Shown here piece by piece: positions 1 to 13,300 of a stretch of 64,000 bases of DNA. Location of the stretch: assembly GCF_028769735.1 (NCBI RefSeq), contig NC_088173.1:23128038-23192037 (forward strand), in the 5' to 3' direction. Each line of letters starts with the position of its first letter. Position 1 is the first letter of the stretch. Under the pieces are notes generated by a model. That model did no database searches. It was given only the letters and a program-made list of their open reading frames with translations, and was not told where the DNA came from. This DNA is from Zonotrichia leucophrys gambelii (lineage: Eukaryota; Chordata; Aves; Passeriformes; Passerellidae). A program made the translations under genes and the position numbers.

Positions 1-3000
1 TGTATAAACTTGGGTTAAAACAGACTGCCTTTTCCGAATTAAATTTAATTTGTCTAATGCTGGTAGGAAGGACTGGATTTTTCCATATGCTCTAGTAAAG
101 CTCCTGCCTTTTAGAAGGAAGACTGGACAATAATGTGAGCTAAGGAAGCAAACATTGAAAAGATCAGTGCCTTTATTCTTACTACTATGGCTGATGATTT
201 TTTTTTGTGTGTTTGTTATTTTTTATCGTGTACATTTTTATAATCTCCTTTTGACGATATAACTATTTGCTTTTCTAAACTTGTTAAATATATCTATTTT
301 TACCAAAGGTATTTAATATTCTTTTTTTTTATTACAACCTAGATCAATTATTTTTTAGTTTTGTGAGATTTTAAAGCCAGACTTCTACAGTTGGAAGAAC
401 AGAAATGTGACTACAGTGGGAAAGAAGCATGATCTCTTTGCAGTTTGTTTCTACAAAGTGAAAAGTACAGTTTTTTTACCTGGATAATAGTAGAGAAAGA
501 TATGTGGATGAAGCTCTAAGCTTGCTAGCTCCATGAGCCTAAAAATATGAGAGACAGAGGTTACTATAACCAGTTTCAAAAGTTGACTTTTAAAATTCCC
601 TCTCTCCATACTGTCCTTTGTTCAGGTAGAGAAGAAATGAGCATAGATGGATGCCTTCTGGCTTGTTTAACTATTTAATTTCTTTAAAGGAGAATGACCT
701 ACAATGTAAGAAAAGAAACCAGTGGCTTGCAGCCGTCATGATGCATCATGGTCATGGGAAGGCAGCCCTGTCAGTGGTGAAGTGTATGGTTTTCCATTGA
801 CAGAAACAGCTGCTTAAGTACTGTTCACTCACAGGAATGTAACACTCTACAGAGCAGTCTGATGAACTCTATGGTATTGTTCTTCTGTATGTTTTAGTCT
901 TTAACCCATACACTTATCCCACCCCATGCAAATTGAAACGGAAACAGTAAAGTATTTTGCTTGTAAAATGCTTTAACATTATGCCTAGTTTATTTTTTTG
1001 CCTATTGGATTTTCAGATTGTAATGAATCACAAAATAAAGTAATAATGCTAATTTTGGGAGAATAAATGTTTCAGTGTGGTTGCATATTTGTACCTGTCA
1101 GTATACATTGGGAAAAGCTAGCATGGTGATTTTCTCCTTACCGTATTGAAGGTCAGCTCTGAAAACCAAAGTCTTCTGTTGCCAAGACTTCCACTTTCTT
1201 TATTAATTCTGCATTACTGTAAATACCCCAGGAAAAAAAAAGGAAAGGAATTTATGTGATGCTATTTGTACAAACAGTCAAAATGTTCAAAATTGTGTGG
1301 GATGTGAAGCCATCAGATTGAAATAACATCTTCTGTTATTGTTTCCATAGTGAAAATGAATTCTGATGAAAATTTGGGTTTTTTGCAAGTTAGTATGACT
1401 TTCTGATACCAATTCTGGAAAATATTCAGGTGGCTTCTTATTTTGTCCCCACCCTCAAACACCTACTCAGTAAGAAAAATTTTTGGTGTAAGTGTGACAT
1501 ATAATTTTCCAGTCTGAGTATTAACCCTGTATCAGAATTCAGAATTATGGTCACAAAGAAACCTGGTTTACTTGAGTTTTGAGTCTTTGACCTGAAGTGT
1601 TTTGCAGGGATGTTGGGGATGTCTTTGCATTAATGTTGTTCCTTTTTTTGGTTTTTTATTTAATTTAAAGAGTTTTTGAACAGCAGGTCAAGGTAAAGAC
1701 AGAAATCATAGCCTCTGGCATCATAATTCAGCAGAGGACTCAAAAAATGTAGTTCCATTACAGGAGATTCTGCTGTAGGAAATACAGGAGGTCTCATCCT
1801 CTCTGTAGACTTGCTAGGAGAAAAAGACTGGTCATGAATTTTGAGGTAGGTATTTGGTGGCAGCAGAGTAATGGGGAGTTTCGGGAACCATGTGGGATGT
1901 GGAGAGTCATGTTTTCCAAATGTCCCAAGTAGTTTTTTCCTATTGCCCCCTCTGTCTCACTTTCTTCCTTGCCAGTTCCTTGAACCAGTTTCCTCTCCAA
2001 CTGCTTGCTTTGGACCTGTATTTGAGCTCCTTACCCCTTTGCTCCTTGTATTGCCTTCACACCATTTCTGTTTGCCATCCTCTTGTGTGGCATCACTGAG
2101 CTCTGTTCCTCCCCCTTGTCTCCATGCTCAGGCTTTGTCTTCTTGCTACTTCTGCCAGGTTTTTCCACCTCTCCTCGGACATTCAGGAGATTTGGCACTG
2201 CACCTCCTCCCTAGCTGAGAGGGTCTGGAGAGGCTGATTTCTCCTCCAAGAGGGGATGTGGGAAAGGCTCCAGCTGAGGGGAGCAGTGAAACATGCAGCT
2301 CTTCTGCTTGGTGCTGCATCCCAGATCCTGCCAGGCAAGCAGCTGCTCCTGGCTGTGGGTGGCTTCTAAGCAAAAGGTGTGGTAAAAACTGACTGAAGAT
2401 ATCAATAATGAATTGCTAACAAGAAGCTAACAGTGCCTTTCACAGCTACAGGTAATGGCAGCTGAATGCCAAGGATGTGTGAAAATAGATTGACATAAGT
2501 GGGTAGTAAGCCTTTTCTAATGTGGAATAGAAGTTGCAAATTTTGATGTTACATCTTAGTGGAGATTTTTTTAAAATGTTGCTGTGTATTTTAAGCCATG
2601 AATTCCTGAATTGCATCAATGTAAGCATCAGGGTTTGGCAATAATGGCTGTTGCTAATGAGTCTGAACAGTGGGAACAACCAAGTAGAATAAAGTAGCTC
2701 CTGTAAACAGACAAAATCCAAATTGCACAGTCTGGATTTTGTAGGTTTTATCCTATGCCCAATAAATGTCTTCAGTCAAAAGTAATTGTTCCCCCCAGAG
2801 GAATAGGTGGGGGGAGCTGATGACTGATGCTGAGCCTTGTTTTTATGGATTCTGTAGATACTCACATTCCTGGAAGCCTCCTGTCAGCTGTGGCCAGCAT
2901 GGGAGTCGTGGATAACACCAAATCTTTACTCACCAAGGGCGTTAACTGCAGATCTCTTGGCACTTAAAAGACTTTAAGTGTTTTTGCTCTGTGTCTGCCT

Positions 3001-6000
3001 GGTTGAACAGGCTTACAGCTCCTTTTCAGCAGAAGAGGAGGAAAAAAATGTGGATGAGAGAATAGAGTGTGTGGAGAAAAAAAGATAGAAACACAAAGAT
3101 TTGTTTTTTATTAGCTAGTGCATCAGCTAATGCAAGCTGTTACCTGATTTCCTTTCTAACAAAGAACTTTTTTGAAACTCTTAAAAATTTGCAATTCAGG
3201 TGCTAGCTGCTTAAATAGTACCATTTTGTTTACTCAAATTCTGAAAATAAAAGTTATAAAAATTTACATTGACATTTACATTGTAAACATTTCTGTTTGA
3301 CTTCGGAAGATATAATAATAGTGCTGCTGTTCAAGGCTTTCTCATAAACACTATGCAGAAATGCTGAACAATCATGGTTGCATGATTCTTGTTCAAACCA
3401 GATGCTGAAGCTAAGTAGACCAACTTTTCTGACTCTGTGTTATGATATTTAATTTTCTTTCAGCAAGACTGTTCTTTTTATCACTTTTTGCTTGGGATGC
3501 TTTATCAATTTGCCTTTGAAATGCCTTTTGTGCACCTTTGAAACCAAAGAACAGTGGTTTTGTTTATCTGCCTAAGTCACGTTGTAAAAAAATGGCTGCT
3601 TAATTCAGCATAAATTGGACAAACTTTTCTGAGAAGACAGTTTGCCTGTTGCCTCACTGGAATTTTCCCAGACTGTTGTAAGAAAGATATGTTTACGGCT
3701 CAGTCATGGGAGAAAGATGGCAGCTTTTTTGCAATTGTGACAATACATAAGCTATATTCCTGCTCTGAATTATGCTCTGTGTCAGCTTTCATTGAGCTGG
3801 TCTGTCTTCAGCAAGTACAGAGGCAAAGCCTGGCCCTCCCAGCTGAGGCAGCTCTGTTGGATGTGTAAGGTTCATCAGTGGGAATACTCCGTACACAGTT
3901 GTGCTTTCTGAACACAACATTGCTTTCTCCAAGAGTCTTAAGGAGTTCTGAGTCTGGAATGGCTTTCTATGTAGCTGATCTGGGCAGCTTTTTTTTTTGC
4001 CTAATGAAGTAAAGACAGAAGTGCCAGAGTGACTCAAGCCCTTATTGCCTTCTTCAGATTCTGCTTCAATGAAGACAGATCCAAGCCACCTTGGATCTGC
4101 TGTCTCTCCTGTTTAGGGTGAGTGATAAACCACATCTCAGTAAACTTGTTTTCCTTTCACTGTGCAGACTCCCATTAAATTAGCAAGGTTGGGAAGAAAA
4201 TTAATTTAACTTTGTCCTGCTTCACACATCTGTGGGGTGGGTCTTGTCCCAGACGTGAAACTAAAACTTATTTAAGAGTGAAGGCCATAATGCTTAGGAT
4301 TATTTGGAAAAACAGCATCACACAGTGATCAGAACAATTAGCAACTTTGAGACTCAGAAGATAGTAAAATGAACTTCACTACCTTGTTCAAAAGGCTTCT
4401 TTTAGAGACTCAGAAGAAGAAAAATGTCTTGAACTTTGATTTCACTCTTTTAGAGGTTTTCTGCAATTTTAGAATAGAAACTGCTTTTCATCCTTATTGC
4501 TAGATATTTAATTCTGTATTCTTTTGTCATAAATTGAGTGATTACCTTCAAAAGCAGTAAACACATAAGTCTCTATTTCCTCAGGTTTTAAAAGGCTGGC
4601 CCCCTGATTCAGCCTTCAGGGTGGCATCTCTTTTATTGTGACTAATACACTTTTCAGTGAGGAGAAATCAGTGACCTGGGAGCCATGTAGCATCTTTATG
4701 TTTGAAGGCTAAGCAGACTTTTGGTATACTTGCAGAGAGGTGGTGTCAAGCAGGAATTAGCTTTTTTGGTGCCTTCACATAATAGAAAAGTCACAGCAGA
4801 CTAGATGAAAGGTGTATGGAATTCAAATTAACACAATTCCACCACTTTTCTCCAGAAAGGATATGCCCCACCATGAAAATACTCAAAAATAAATCTGTTT
4901 ACCTGTGACTCACTTTAGTTACTTTTCATGTCTCATGTTGAAGGTAAGTGCTGAAAGAAAAAGCATATTTGAGCTATAAAATCTTTTTCATCCAGAGCCT
5001 TAAGCAAATAACTATAACAACAATCTTACTCTGTGTTATGCTGTGTAGTTAAATCTTGCTGCTTAAGCACAAATTTCTGATATGGTCAGAAACAACCTCC
5101 TCCTGGCTGAGAGTCCATCCTTTCCTGAAAATTTTATGGCATCTGGCTCTTGGGGAAGCAGTCTGTACATATATGTGGGATATGGTTTGCATTTGGTCCT
5201 TGGTGACAGCTGGCTTCCACTTAGAAAACTGGTTATTGATTATGCATAATTAGAATTGAATTCATTTTCGTATTAATAAGAAAAGAAGTGAAAGGCCTGT
5301 GTTGCCTTAGACCAAGTGCTCATCTAGTTCACCATTCTTGTCTCTACTCGTGATGATCATTGATGAAAGCATACTTGAAAGTATGCTATGTTTTTCAAGT
5401 TCCATAGATCATCAGTGTAGGTCTCCTTTAGCCAGAGTACGAATTACAGCCCATAAAATCCTCAGGAGGAGCTGTAAAACACAGCCCATTTAAATAAGTG
5501 AATGTGTCTTTTGCACTATGTGATCACAGTGCGCTGAAATTCAGCACTGATTCTGCCTCACAGAAAATGATTACCATAAGTGTCTTAAACTTGATTTCCT
5601 GGGTTGAACAGGTTCAAAAGGAACAGATTAGCTGTTTCACTACCGAAAAGGATCTTGAAGTAACTCTTTTACACAGGAGAGGCAATGCAATTCTTGTATG
5701 CACTATGAAGTGTTCAATAAAAGTAATAGAAGTGTCATACAGACTAATTATTTTCAGGAAGGATAGAAAAAGGTTACTAAAAGTTCTTTTGCAAAGCATT
5801 GTTAGTATATATGTTTCTACTGTACATTTCATTATACCCAAGGCATCACTCAGCTTGAACAATCTTTTCTAATACGTTTGGAATATTTTTTTCCATCACT
5901 TTCAGGTAAATTAAAATATTATGAAATTTTGGTGCTGAAATTTTGATTACTGCTAGCAATATTTCAAGAAGTATTGGAGGCAACCTTTAAAGCATAGCCA

Positions 6001-6234
6001 TTGCTAAATAGAGATGATATGTTAACATCTCAAAGAAAAGAGACAAAATTATGGCCTAAACCACAATCTGTGACTGTGAGCAATTCCTTTCAGCACCTTG
6101 GCAATTGTGCATTTCCAGTAGTATATCAGTGTTGCATGTTAATGCCAAAGTAATGTAGCTTTTTTCCTACTTGTAAAAATAAGGATTTATTCCATTCAAT
6201 CAAAGAAACTAAATTAGACAGCTATGTTAGAGAA
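1..6234. other. Non-coding DNA, no gene recognised
   Basis: AT-rich sequence with many short homopolymer T and A runs. Short open frames occur on both strands, but none has a recognisable domain, a convincing splice context or a length beyond chance. The 1900-2370 part is locally richer in C and T and produces several overlapping open frames, which looks compositional. Small structures include a perfect 14-bp palindrome at 737-750 and nested inverted repeats at 5351-5415. A stretch near 5300-5350 weakly resembles an ancient amniote interspersed repeat, but not well enough to call. It is probably intronic or intergenic. Confidence 0.6.
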
Positions 6235-7355
6235 GCTAATGAAGTGTGGGCTGGATGAGCTGGCAGTGAGGTGGACTGAAAACTGGACAAGTGGTCAGGC
6301 CAGAAGAAGCTCCAGTGGGAGAGCAGTATGTGGCCCCCAAGGTCAGTAGTGGGTCCAGTCCTGTTCAGCATCTTCATCTATGCTCTGGAAGTTGGGGCAG
6401 AGTGAGTGCACCCTCAGAAAATTTGTAGATGACTCCTAACTGGGAAGAGTGGCTGATACACCAGAGGGCTGTGCTGCTGTGCAGAGGGTCTTTGACAGGC
6501 TGGAGAAAGGGAGTGCAGAGGGTCTTTGACAGGCTGGAGAAAGGGAATGCAGGAACCCCATGAAGTTCTGCAAAGTGAAGTGCAAAGTCATGCATATGGA
6601 CAGGAACAACTCTAGGCACCAATGTATGCCAGGAGCCACCCAGCTGGAAAGCTGCTTTCAACAACAGGATCTGAAGGTCCTTCCTGGTGGACACCAAGTT
6701 GAACATGAGCCAGCAGCATGCACCTGTGGCAAAGAAGGCTAACAGTGTCCTGGGCTGCATTAGGAAGAGTGCTACCAGCAGGGTGAGGGAGCCAAGTCTT
6801 CATCTCTCCTCAGCACAGCTGAGGACACACCTGGAGTGCTGTGTCCAGTTCTGGGCTCCCCAGGACAAGAGGGACATGGACATACTGGGTAGAGTGCAGC
6901 TCAAGTCCACTAAGATAATAAGGGACTGGAGAAGTTCCTGTATGAAAAAAGGCTCAGAGAGGTGAGAATGTGCAGCCTGAAAAGGCTTGAGGGGGATCTC
7001 ATCAATTTGTACAAATTACTGAAAGGAAAGTGCAAAGGGGATCGAGCCAAATTCTCTACAGCATTGCCCAGTAATTGACAGAACCAGAAGCAGTGGACAC
7101 AAACTGCAAAGCAGGAGTTTCCCTCTAGACATCAGGAAAGGCTTTCTCAGTGTGAGGGTAACACAGCGCTGACAGAGTTCTTGCTAACTCACAGAGTTTT
7201 CACTGAGGGAGATTTTGGAGTCTCCCTGCTTGTAGATATTCAAAAGCCACCTGGACATGTATGTGGCCAACTGGCTGTAGGTGGCCCAGTTTGAGCAAAG
7301 TACTGGAACCACATGATTTTCAGGGGCCCTTTCCAACATCAGCCTTTCTGTGAGT
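6235..7355 (+). mobile_element. CR1 LINE fragment, 5'-truncated, RT region to 3' end
   Basis: This is a degraded copy of the chicken-repeat-1 family of non-LTR retrotransposons. It starts inside the reverse-transcriptase region of ORF2: the stretch at about 6350-6375 corresponds to the conserved GPVLF-type block. It runs through the C-terminal part of ORF2 and ends at about 7355 with the usual CR1 3' end (cctttccaac...tttctgtga). One readable frame at 6687-6965 still shows typical CR1 residues such as VLGCIRKS and CVQFWAPQ, but frame changes and stops break the ORF. CR1 elements are usually 5'-truncated like this because reverse transcription starts at the 3' end. The octamer repeat normally found at the very end is reduced to about one unit. 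It is a dead copy with no coding capacity. Confidence 0.93.
6479..6546 (+). repeat. Perfect 34-bp tandem duplication inside the CR1 copy
   Basis: Bases 6479-6512 and 6513-6546 are identical 34-bp units, each containing agggtctttgacaggctgga. The CR1 family has this segment once. The duplication must therefore postdate insertion or come from a slipped source copy. The two units show no differences while the CR1 around them is clearly diverged, which favours a recent slippage event. Because 34 is not a multiple of three, the duplication also shifts the old ORF2 frame. Confidence 0.95.
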
Positions 7356-10300
7356 AGCACACATATAATTTTCACAAAAATTAAATCTTCATCTTAACTC
7401 TGAGATATTCAACTTATCATAGAGCAAAGAATTAATAAGCAGAGAGTCAAGTACTTTCTTATGCTGTAAAGGATATACCTAGGCATCAAATTGCCTTGTA
7501 ATGTTTATGATCTGATAAATTCTTCAGTTTCTCCCTGAAAAAGCTTCTAAGGGTTTATATCTGCTTTGTTAATCATTGCTTTCAAGATAAAAACTGAAGA
7601 TAAGGATGCGAAATAATAGTACGTTATGTGATGGGAAATGGGCTATATCTAGGCCAATATCCTGTGTGAAATCACACCTTTATTTTTCAAGTAAGCTCAA
7701 GTTTCTTACATAAGCAGTAGCCTTTGAACTCTTACCAAATTTCTTACTTAACAGTTTCTCTGTGTTTTGGTTTTGCTTTATGTAGCACATAAAAACATAG
7801 ACATTTTCCCCTCGTACTTGCTAGCAGTACTTTGTCCTGACAAAAGGTACCTCACAGGAGCAAATAGAGAATGTGAGTTTCTAGTCATTTGGGAAATGAC
7901 CTCAGTGCAATTTTATGGCATGTTGTCCAGGGGCAGTAATGCCAGGAATGGTGCCACACAGGATGATGATAACCATCAACTCACAGATAGGCCACTATGT
8001 AAATACCCACAGGATGCAGGGCTGGGGACCAGCACCCCTGGGAGTCAACAGTGGAAAGGATGCACTTCTTCAAAGTTGAATTGTCCTTGATTTACTTTGA
8101 GAGAATATGTAAAGGCAAATTATATCATCCTAGACTTCCTGGAAGGGGAAAAAAATGAAGAGCTAGTTAAACTCTCCTAGTAGTTAAAAATTCTTTTTGC
8201 CCAATGGGAATGTGAAAAAACAATAGAGCTTTTAAGCAGTGCTGCTGCTCCCCTTGCCCATGCTCAAGGTGGCATGTAGATCAGTAAAGACAGCATTCTT
8301 CCAGTGTGAAAGCAGTGAACAGGGTTCTCTTTATAAATAATTTACTCCATAAGAGTATGTGAATTAATATATCACTGCTATACTAACCACAACCAGTCAT
8401 GTAAAAGCACTATGTGGAGGATTAAAATTGTTGCCTTAAATATGGTAGCACAGTTCACAACTTTTTAAAGAGACCTTAATGGATTTTAGAATTTTGGCTG
8501 CCCTTGCAGAATCCTCGGAGGTCACTCTGAGTGACAGCTGTAGTGAAAAACTTTTTTGTGACCTTTGGAACAGTTTTAAACAGTGAGATCATGACAGGAA
8601 TCTTATTCAAATTTAAGAGAAGAGGTCAACTACAGATTTATTTTTAAGTTTCAAGAAGATGGCTTGAGACACCATTCTCTGTTGGCAGAAAGATTCCTGA
8701 GCTAGGACTGGTTTGTCTCTTAAAACTTAAATTTCTTCCCTCTCATAGGACAATGTAACAAGATTAAAATAGAAATCTTGTAATCTAATATTTAACTTTA
8801 TTTGTTTTCATATATTCTTTTTGTGCACATCCTCCTGCATTGCAAGCAGTGCATCAGGACTGCCAGAGCCTGTGCATATTCTTCCTGCCTACAAGCTGTG
8901 CTAATGGGCCTCAGAAAGTAGAAACAGTCTTTTTTGGATGTTGGAGATCAGTATCAGTGTAGTTAAGCAATAGAATTAGTAAGTGGAGAAGAGCAGCTAG
9001 TCCATGCCAAAAATACCCCAAAAATCTCAGTATCTCTACAGATGAAAAATGGAAGAGTCAGAGGAACCCATTACAGACACAAATATAAGGTAAGCACCTC
9101 TTGAGAGGCAGTGGGCTGTAGTTTAACTTTATTACTGCTTTTGAAAATCTTCCCTTTGAGCAAAGAAAAATGGCATCAGAAACTAACCCTTGAAAAGAGA
9201 CTGGGGTGTAGGAAGACTGAACAAACTAAGCACAAGGCAAAGGATGGTGTTTGCAAAGGGAGCTGGTTGTGTTTGGGAACGGGTGGGGGTCATTGTTTGA
9301 AGAGCTCTGAAGGCATGGGGTGTGTATCTGCATTGCAGGAAGGTGAGTTGTGTTTTCCACTGCTCTGAGTTTGCCTGGAAGTGTAGGATGCCAAAAACAA
9401 GCATGACAGAGACCTGTTAATGGGCACCTTGACTCCAGTAGGCTGAAGGGATGTCCCTGGTGCCAATGTCAAATTTTGCTCCAAGGCCACAAAATCAGGA
9501 AAACTCCTGACTGGCTTTGCAAGGGTTTGCCATCAGGGGCAGAAAGCGTCTAGGCAAAGGGTATGCTGTACTGGGAGAGATCTGCCATGCCTTCACACCT
9601 GGGTACCAAATGTGCTGCTCTGGGTGATGTTTTTTTGGATGTGTTGTGAGGTGTGGCTTCTCTCAGGCTGTAGAAGGAAACTCATCTCCCAAGGTTCTGT
9701 CTGGTTGTCATTGCTTTGTCAAGTAGTAAGAGACAAAACTTTGTCAGAATGTTTTCCAGTCCTTTTCCTCTCATTGGATGCTTTTCTCTCTTTGTCATTC
9801 TGCCATAAGAGTGTATCTTTGGTTTGCTCTGCAGTTCCCAGTGGTGAGCCAAATGCTCAGCTGTTCCTATTGTATGTTGTGGTTACCTATTTTCTGCAAA
9901 GCACAAAGGGAAACATCGCAAGGAGGAGCAGGGATTTGGGAAGGTTTTCTGCTGTTTGCTGAAAAGCCATTGAAGACTGTAATGGAAAGAGCTGGGTTGT
10001 GGTTGCACATAGCTGAGGAGGACTTCAAGAGGCTGAGAATTTGATTAAAACATTCAATATGCATAAAAAATTAGGATCAGGCCTATGATGTAGTTTTACT
10101 ATGGCTGAGCAACTGGCTAATATTTAGTTCTAAACAGAAACAAATGCTTAAATATATTGGCTATTTCCTAATTATTGGGGCATGTAATCTTTGGCTTCAG
10201 ACTATTGACATTTAATTCAGCAAATCCTAAACCTTTAGAGCTGGAATGAACTGCTGCAATTTCTATTTAAGTGACATGAGTAGTTTGAGACTCAAATCTA

Positions 10301-13300
10301 GAAAGTGGGAAATCAATTTAAAAAAACTAGCTTGGATGCATCTCTTAGAAATTTCCTCCCACTGTGCAATCAAGAATATCTTTACTTTGAAAGCTAAGTC
10401 TTCTGTTTGCTGTATGAAGTTCCTTGGTGTTCTCTCAGCCTATTGTGCTTGATTTCATTTTTACTGTAGGTACAGTATTTTCAGTAATTGGAGGTATTAT
10501 GTTTAATTTTCTGCCATTTCAAACTTTTCTTTTTACTGGAGCTCCAGCAAAATTGTTTACCAGAGGCACGTACTGTGAAATATATTTTCCTGTGTTTCTC
10601 ATGGGTGAAATAAATTGCTTCATGTGGGAAGCATGGGAAAATAACACGATGCATTCACTCTACAAGAGATCTTTAAAAACATTTTTTTATTTGCAGTGGG
10701 ATATTCAGCTTTTCACCTAAAGTTAGAAAACTTTTTGATGCATACTTTTTTTTCCCTCCTAACATGTTTAGTCCTTTCAGAAGAAACTGAGAGCTTAAAA
10801 CTATTTCCAAATATGTTGGCTGTTAATTTAGTGACTGTCAAGTTAGTTATATCAGGCATCTGACTAGGGATTAATTTGCCCAATAACAAACACAAATAGA
10901 CCTTCTTTCCTTCTGGGCAGGCACAAAGGCACTTGGGGAATATCTGAGGGAAGGGCTGTGTGTTTTACAGAGCTGCCTGATCCATGTGCATCCTCACCTC
11001 TGGTGCATGACACCTCTGAAGCAAAGTGAAATTTTAGTCCTGTTACCCTGCACTCCTGGAGAGCTGGGCTGGACACCTCCCTTCTCCATTTTTAAAAATG
11101 CTTTTGCTGTCTCTTAATATTGACTTTTTTTTTTTTTCTTTATATTGACAGGCAGATATTGAAACCATCATATTTTCTTTATTTTAAGAAGGGGACAGGG
11201 ACCCATCAAACAGTCTGCCTGTTTTCTGCATGGTCTTACGTCTGCACAGTGTATGGAGCAGGAGGGCCCTGTTGAAGCAGGAGTGCATGTAAACACCTAA
11301 ACACACAGGCTGTGTACAGCAGATCACACCATACACCTGGATAGCTCCTTCACAAATGAATGAATGTGCACAAATGCTGTAAGGCTTCAAGTTTGAATAT
11401 TTATCACAGAGAGATTCTTGTAATGGAAATATTTTTTTGATTGAAAAAGCATGAAAAAGGAAGAATTGTCCAAATGAATGCTGATTTTTGCCTACTGTAC
11501 TCTTCTCCGAGGTTGGAGTTAGATTGTTATGAGCTCCAAGCGATTTTAAAATCAAATTTTCTTTGATGACAAAGACACATTCTAAACTGTGTGCCTATTA
11601 TCTCTCTTGTGATATTCCATAAAAACGTTTAATGAACTTGCAGATTTCATAGTAATGAATTGCTCTTTCAGTTTGCATGATAAAGGTTCTCTTTTTTTCC
11701 AGACCAGAACACTAAGTGTGTCTTCCATTACAAGGAAATAGAGAAATTGAGACTGTGATTGTGAACTACAGATTCTGTGCTTTTATAAGCAAAGATTGTG
11801 CTTCCAGGTTTAATGTAACATCATTTAACATCATCTCCTTCTCCTCTGCCTTCGAGCTGGTGACCTTTCAGGCTGGAAATCAGCATTATGTTCTTGGTGC
11901 CTGGTGAATTGCTGATCTTGGTGAATTGCTGAGCATCTCTCTGTCCCTTCCTTGATTTACCCTGTTGAATGTAGGTTATGGTACCTGCTTTTTACAAGGC
12001 ACTTTTAATTCTGAATATGGAATTGCCATGCTAAATGCAACTTTATTTGTTATAAGCTGGTTTGGAATAACTCCACGTAGATGAACCCAGGGGAAGATGG
12101 AATGAAATAGAAATGGAACTGCAGAAGTTTTTGTCATGTAATTGAATTGCTGTGTAAGGGGAGGAGAGTAATTTCCCCAGGTAATTATTTCATGAGGTGC
12201 TGAGATGCTGCATGCATCATTCATAATTTGGAAACTCCTGCTTTCTCACAGTAACCCAGGAGTGCATGAAAATAGAAGTGCGGTACCTTTTTGTTTGGAT
12301 TGGATTTTTTCACCATATCCTCATTAGTGCAACTTTGTTCCCATACCAGCAGAACTAGTGTTGCACCCTTTTAAGGTTGCAATGGATTCCACAGTTTGTG
12401 GGTTGATGTGTGCCTGCACTGCTTCAGACACACTCTAGCCTGGCAAATTAAATTTAATTAATGTGTGAATTGCCTGAAAAGCCAGGAGTTCAGGAATAAT
12501 TGTTTTTTCAGTGGTTTGTCTTCTTTGCAGTTTTTTCTTACCACCTATAGCTTGAAGAGTAATATGGAAATCATTTTACTTTCTGTGGATTATTTGGACA
12601 TCTGAGCATAAATGGGATTGAAATAAATTGGTTTTCATCAGGTCAGATGAAGTGTATTATGTATGTATGTATGCAATAGATCAGAAACCCATGTTAAATA
12701 TACAACACACATAATTTTAATTTCTGGATGGATTTGCTAATGGTATTTATTTCTGGTTTTAGGGACCATTTTTGATGTAACTGGGAGCATTTTATACTTC
12801 TTAGTCTTCTGTATAGACATGGCAAAAGCTTCTCTCTAACCTAAAACATCTTATGGTGTTCAAATGATTTACTGAAGAACTTTTTCTTCTTTCTCACTCC
12901 TTTGAGATTGAAAGAGATCCAGATCTATTCTTCTTTTGGCAGCTACAAATGTAAAAACTTATCAGCAAGAATACAGAATTTGAGGCTGAGTATCTAAATT
13001 AATGTACTTTAAAAAAAGGACCCAAACTACACAGCTTAAAAACAGCATGTGGTTCCAGATTGGCACTGGATTGTTGAAAATCTCTGTGGTATAGTGTTAA
13101 TGTTTCAAAATTACAAGTGCTATTTCTTTCTATATAAATGCCTGTCTTTCCTTATTTGTGCATTCATAGGCTAGACTTTGCATTTAGAGTGAAAACATCC
13201 GTGGTTGCATGTGTGTCTGTTTCAGCTCTTACCTTTAATATGAAATTAGCTTTGTCTTCTTACAGTACATTCTTGTGTTATATACGTATTTTTTATTAAT

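Noticed and set aside
1871..2373. Overlapping open frames on both strands in a C- and T-rich patch
   Set aside because: Several frames are open at once, which points to base composition rather than coding. No family is recognised.
5300..5350. Ancient amniote CR1- or SINE-like fragment
   Set aside because: There is a short, weak resemblance over about 40 bases and the following sequence does not continue the match.
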